Source of the DNA: Candidatus Uhrbacteria bacterium
GTDB taxonomy: Bacteria; Patescibacteriota; Patescibacteriia; UBA9934; GWF2-40-263
Assembly: GCA_003511125.1 (NCBI GenBank)
Contig: DOJV01000044.1
Span: 1-9,370, forward strand
Direction of reading: 5' to 3'
DNA: 9,370 nt
This document shows, one piece after another, positions 6,060 through 9,370 of this stretch. Position 1 is the stretch's first letter. Each line of letters begins with the position of its first letter. Position numbers and translations under genes: made by a program. Under the pieces are notes generated by a model. That model was given only the letters and a program-made list of their open reading frames with translations. It was not told the DNA's origin and made no database searches.

Positions 6060-6088
6060 TTGACAGTCTTTTCAGAATTGTGTAAGAT
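6060..6088 (+). promoter_or_regulatory. Main candidate promoter of the 23S rRNA unit (TTGACA-N17-TAAGAT)
   Basis: A perfect -35 TTGACA (6060-6065), a 17-nt spacer and TAAGAT (6083-6088, 4/6) are followed by a GC-containing start region (TCGCGCAC). Predicted start is near 6095. It is the best promoter upstream of the 23S gene and lies after a terminator, so the 23S unit appears to be driven from here. Confidence 0.75.
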
Positions 6089-6121
6089 TTTCGCGCACTA
6101 AAAATTTCAAAAAAGGTATAT

Positions 6122-6135
6122 CAGGCAGCTGCCTG
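6122..6135. repeat. 14-bp perfect palindrome near the rRNA transcription start
   Basis: CAGGCAG directly followed by CTGCCTG, with no spacer, about 27 nt past the predicted transcription start. As DNA it could be a dimer-binding site; as RNA it could form a hairpin by opening the centre. Function unknown. Confidence 0.6.
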
Positions 6136-6308
6136 GTTAATCACACCTTCTTTGTCCCAAGAATTAAAGCTTCGATCAGGGATGGTTCGAAAGCACTTGA
6201 TGGGATGGAGGGAAGGCAGTGAAGATAAGGAATAAATTTGTGACAAAATTCATCCCAAATAATCTTCAAGGCCTCGCCGAGAGTTAACCTCTCGTAAATG
6301 GATTTACA

Positions 6309-6336
6309 AAAATCCGCGCGGCCACGCGCGGATTTT
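6309..6336. terminator. 12-bp GC-rich hairpin with A/T flanks, terminator-like
   Basis: AAAATCCGCGCG pairs perfectly with CGCGCGGATTTT around the 4-nt loop GCCA. A GC-rich stem ending in TTTT on both strands looks like a bidirectional intrinsic terminator, although the T-run is short and part of the stem. Its place between the rRNA promoter and the 23S gene means that it must be read through, or that it acts as a processing or attenuation element. Confidence 0.5.
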
Positions 6337-6464
6337 AAAATGTACAATTGCGAATCGAACCGTAAGGGCAAAAAATCTTTTGCCCCCGCAGTCCGGTCCG
6401 TAAAACACGAACGGACGGAACGATCATTCACAATTGAAGATCAAGAGAACCAAATCAAAAGTAG

Positions 6465-6484
6465 TGAACAAAAATTTTTGTTCA
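6465..6484. repeat. 20-nt perfect AT-rich palindrome in the 23S leader
   Basis: TGAACAAAAA is directly followed by its reverse complement TTTTTGTTCA. A second, shorter AT palindrome (AAAAATATTTTT, 6486-6497) follows at once. It may be an RNA hairpin used in precursor processing; no protein site is recognised. Confidence 0.65.
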
Positions 6485-6528
6485 TAAAAATATTTTTGGG
6501 CAATGAGATCCGGTGGATACCGGATATA

Positions 6529-6555
6529 CCACTGAAGGAAATAGTCTTTCAGTGG
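6529..6555 (+). other. 11-bp hairpin ending at the mature 23S 5' end
   Basis: CCACTGAAGGA pairs with TCTTTCAGTGG (one G-U pair) around the loop AATAG. The 3' arm ends where alignment to E. coli places the first 23S base. It could guide 5'-end maturation, or compete with the long-range stem formed with the 3' flank, which is outside the window. Confidence 0.6.
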
Positions 6556-6787
6556 TTGTAGAGCATTAAGGGCATACGGAGGATGGCTAGACAGAACGTG
6601 CCGATGAAGGACGTAGCAGCCTGCGATAAGCTTCGGGGAGGTGGCAAGCAACCTTTGATCCGGAGATTTCCGAATGGGGAAACCCGTTACGTTGAAGGCG
6701 TATCATCTACCGCTGAATATATAGGCGGTATGAAGGGCACCTGGGGAAGTGAAACATCTCAGTACCCAGAGGAAAGGAAAAAGATTA

Positions 6788-6838
6788 ACTCGCTTTGTGT
6801 TCAAAGTGTTCTTCGAACATTTTGAACATTTAAGTGAG
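6788..6838 (+). other. 23S expansion hairpin 1 (near E. coli position 250)
   Basis: ACTCGCTT (6788-6795) pairs with AAGTGAGT (6831-6838, one G-U pair), and inner segments such as GTGTTC/GAACAT continue the stem. E. coli has only a few bases here, so about 48 nt are added. The conserved flanks resume on both sides. Confidence 0.75.
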
Positions 6839-6880
6839 TCCATTCCCTAAGTAGTGGCGAACGAAAGGGGAACAGTCCAA

Positions 6881-6961
6881 ACTTTTTTAGTGAAACCTTC
6901 CGGATCTTTTCTTTATGGAGAGTGAAGGATGGTGAAAGGTGGCAGCCGTTGCTAAAAAAGT
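6881..6961 (+). other. 23S expansion hairpin 2 (near E. coli position 280-290)
   Basis: ACTTTTTTAG (6881-6890) pairs perfectly with CTAAAAAAGT (6952-6961), enclosing about 61 nt with further pairing (ACCTTC with GAAAGGT). In Bacillus subtilis this site, between AGCCCAAA and GTTGTAGGA, holds a hairpin of about 20 nt; here it is 81 nt. Confidence 0.75.
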
Positions 6962-7401
6962 GTTGTAAGATGTTTGTGTGATTTTCTGCCGAAAGTCGAC
7001 TTTAGCACGATATATAACAGAATTCGCTGGAAAGCGAAACCACAGAAGGTGATAGTCCTGTAAGTGAAATATTTCGTGTTACGGTTACAAACACTCTTGA
7101 GTACCACGAGACTCGCGAAATCTTGTGGGAATCTGCCGCGACTATGTGGCAAGACTAAATACGCGTTCTGATCGATAGTGAACCAGTACCGTGAGGGAAA
7201 GCTTAAAAGAACCCCGGAAGGGGAATGAAATAGTATCTGAAACCGTATGCTTACAAGGAGTTAGAGTCCCACCGTAGCCCGTAAGGGCGAAGGGGGATGA
7301 TAGCGTTCCTATTGAAGAATGAGCCAACGAGTGTGCTGCGTGTCGCTCGGTTAAGCCTTAAGGGGCGAAGCCATAGTGAAAGCAAGCGTTCACCCGCGTT
7401 C

Positions 7402-7471
7402 TCTGACTTTGTTCAAGGATCCGTAGAGGTATAAAATTTTATGCCTTCTATAGCCCTTGAACATAGTCAGA
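7402..7471 (+). other. 23S expansion hairpin 3 (near E. coli position 650)
   Basis: TCTGACT (7402-7408) pairs with AGTCAGA (7465-7471), then TTCAAGG with CCTTGAA, then TAGAGG with CCTTCTA-type pairing around an AT-rich tip (ATAAAATTTTAT). It adds about 68 nt between parts that align well to E. coli. Confidence 0.78.
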
Positions 7472-7859
7472 AGGTGGCACGCACACGACCCGAAACCGAG
7501 TGATCTAACCATGGCCAGGGTGAAGCGAGTGTAATAGCTCGTGAAGGCCCGAACCCACGCGCCGTACAACACGCGGGGATGAGCTGTGGTTAGCGGAGAA
7601 ATTCCAATCGAACTCGGTAATAGCTGGTTCTCCCCGAGATAGCTTTTGGGCTAGCGTCGGTAAATAATGTGTTGGGGGTAGAGCACTGAATGGGACGGTC
7701 GCCGCAAGGTAGACCTCCTAACCAAACTCCGAATACCAACACGTGTTCCCGGCAGTCAGACGATGGGGGCTAAGCTCCATACGTCGAAAGGAAAACAGTC
7801 CAGATCTCAAACTAAGGTCCCTAAATCATCATTAAGTGTAGAAGGTGGTGAAGAGGCTC

Positions 7860-7896
<37 letters not shown>

Positions 7897-8708
7897 TAAA
7901 GATAGCGTAACAGCTCACTGGTCAAGCCTTTTTGCGCCGAAAATGTACCGGGGCTAAATGGTGTACCGAAGTTGAGGGTTTAATCGCAAGATTAAGCGGT
8001 AGGGGAGCATTCGCATCTGCGCTGAAGTCGTGTCGTAAGGCATGGTGGAGCGTTGCGAAGAGAGAATGTTGGCATGAGTAGCAAGAAGACAGGTGAGAAT
8101 CCTGTCCGCCGTAAACCCAAGGTTTCCTGGGCAACGAGAATCGTCCTAGGGTTAGTCGGGAGCTAAGGCGAGGCCGAAAGGCGTAGTCGATGCACAGCAG
8201 GTTAATATTCCTGCACTTCGTTTTGTTTCGATGAGGGGACGCTTTCCGTACCCTCCCGCGTCATATGGCTATGGCGTTGGGTGCGCTGAGGCGATTGGTA
8301 GGTAAATCCGCCAGTCACAAACCTCGGCGTAAGCGCAAGTTGGTCGCAAGACTGACAAGGGGAGGGGAAAGAGGGTCAAGAAAAGCCTCTAAGGTTAGGC
8401 AAAACGAACCCGTACCGGAAACCGACACAGGTGGGTGGGCACGTGAATGTGCCAAGGCGTACGAGAGAACCCTTTGTTAAGGAACTCGGCAAAAAAGCGG
8501 CTGTAACTTCGGGATAAAGCCTGGTTGCCCCCGGGAGGGGGCGACCCGCAGCGAAAGACGTCAACCGACTGTTTACCAAAAACACAGGTCCCTGCAAAAC
8601 TGCAAAGTGATATATAGGGGCTGATGCCTGGCCAGTGTCAGAACGTTAAGGGAGGGGGTCATCCACCGCAAGGTGGTGCAGCCTCTAACTGAAGCGCTGA
8701 TGAACGCC

Positions 8709-8784
<76 letters not shown>

Positions 8785-8922
8785 GTTGACGACTGTCTCA
8801 ACAAGGGACTCGGTGAAATTGCAAGATGAGTGAAGATGCTCATTGCCCGTGGTTAGACGAAAAGACCCCGTGAAGCTTTACTACAGCTTGTTATTGGGTT
8901 CATACTTCGTATGTTCAGTGTA

Positions 8923-8957
8923 GGTGGGAGCCTTCGGGCGCCAATGAGACACCACCC
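8923..8957 (+). other. L1 stalk of 23S rRNA with truncated helix 78
   Basis: Helix 77 is present as GGTGG (8923-8927) with CCACC (8952-8956). Between GGTGGG and CCACCC only 23 nt remain, where E. coli has 48 (2126-2173). Helix 78 is reduced to GCC-TTCG-GGC (8930-8939). The 5' link before helix 77 is also about 4 nt shorter than in E. coli. This is the main uL1-binding part of the stalk. Confidence 0.78.
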
Positions 8958-9267
8958 TTACGTTGCGTGAATTCTAACCGATCGCCGTTATCCGGTGATT
9001 GGGACAGTAGCTGGTGGGTAGTTTACCTGGGGCGGGTGCCTCCCAAAAAGTAACGGAGGCGTTTACAAAGGTCAGCTTAGCGCGGATGGAAATCGCGCTG
9101 GACGTGCAAACGCAGAAGCTGGCTTTACTGCAAGACAGACAAGTCGCGCAGTCGCGAAAGCGGAAGTTAGTGATCCGACCGTACGACATAGGACGGCGGA
9201 AGCTCAACGGATAAAAGCTACTCCGGGGATAACAGGCTGATCGCTCCCAAGAGTCCACATCGACGGA

Positions 9268-9328
<61 letters not shown>

Positions 9329-9370
9329 TGGCTGTTCGCCAATTAAAGCGGCACGCGAGCTGGGTTCAGA

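Larger units (their letters stand above)
6095..6555 (+). ncRNA. Structured 5' leader of the 23S rRNA transcript
   Basis: About 460 nt with no supported protein gene, 16S rRNA or tRNA. It holds a 14-bp perfect palindrome (6122-6135), then several hairpins: CGAGAG/CTCTCG (6278-6294), a 12-bp GC-rich stem (6309-6336), GGGCAAAA/TTTTGCCC (6366-6385), GTCCGT/ACGGAC (6396-6416, extendable by 3 bp past a bulge), a 20-nt AT-rich palindrome (6465-6484), ATCCGGT/ACCGGAT (6508-6525), and an 11-bp stem that ends at the mature 23S start (6529-6555). The first 150 nt (about 6140-6275) hold only weak pairing, such as GAAGAT/ATCTTC. The region is probably removed during rRNA maturation. Whether some part is a separate stable RNA is unknown. 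Confidence 0.55.

Noticed and set aside
6346..6361. GCGAATCGAACC, which looks like a tRNA T-loop on the minus strand
   Set aside because: The bases beside the loop do not form a 5-bp T stem, and no acceptor or anticodon arm can be found at the right spacing.
6141..6431. 96-codon open frame on the minus strand upstream of 23S
   Set aside because: It runs against the rRNA leader, overlaps several perfect hairpins whose symmetry explains the sequence, has no promoter, ribosome site or recognisable domain, and is best read as a shadow of the structured leader.

Overview
The window looks like a chromosomal piece from a small-genome bacterium, most likely Patescibacteria (CPR), perhaps the Parcubacteria group. 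The reasons are short AT-rich genes with tight spacing, mostly without clear Shine-Dalgarno sites, and a 23S rRNA whose L1 stalk is cut down, which fits lineages reported to lack ribosomal protein uL1. The lineage is an inference. UGA is used as a stop, which argues against Gracilibacteria and Absconditabacteria.

Region 1-5126 is all on the minus strand. Reading along that strand from 5126: rlmH, a two-pass membrane protein and an atypical radical SAM protein (probable operon 5126-2331); a YerC-type TrpR-like regulator with its own promoter and terminator; an aspartoacylase/succinylglutamate desuccinylase-like zinc hydrolase with a substituted metal ligand; a GNAT acetyltransferase with a terminator; and a DUF218/YdcF-like protein that runs off the left edge.

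Region 5127-5320 is a divergent promoter region. It holds a 14-bp-arm inverted repeat, a minus-strand extended -10 promoter for rlmH, and a near-consensus plus-strand promoter for a soluble GGDEF diguanylate cyclase (5321-5965), which ends at a clean intrinsic terminator (5981-6008).

Region 6009-6555 has no supported protein gene. It carries strong candidate rRNA promoters and then an unusual leader of about 460 nt that contains a series of perfect hairpins and palindromes. From about 6556 to the right edge lies a 23S rRNA gene, cut at about E. coli position 2589. No 16S rRNA or tRNA precedes it, so the 23S appears to be transcribed as its own unit. Compared with E. coli it carries three expansion hairpins (about 6788-6838, 6881-6961 and 7402-7471) and a truncated helix 78. 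RlmH, encoded on the left, would be expected to modify U1915 in helix 69 of this rRNA (window position 8718).

The most interesting items are the truncated L1 stalk, the stand-alone 23S unit with its hairpin-rich leader, the divergent radical SAM protein, and the palindrome over the -35 box of the apparently leaderless trpR-like gene.
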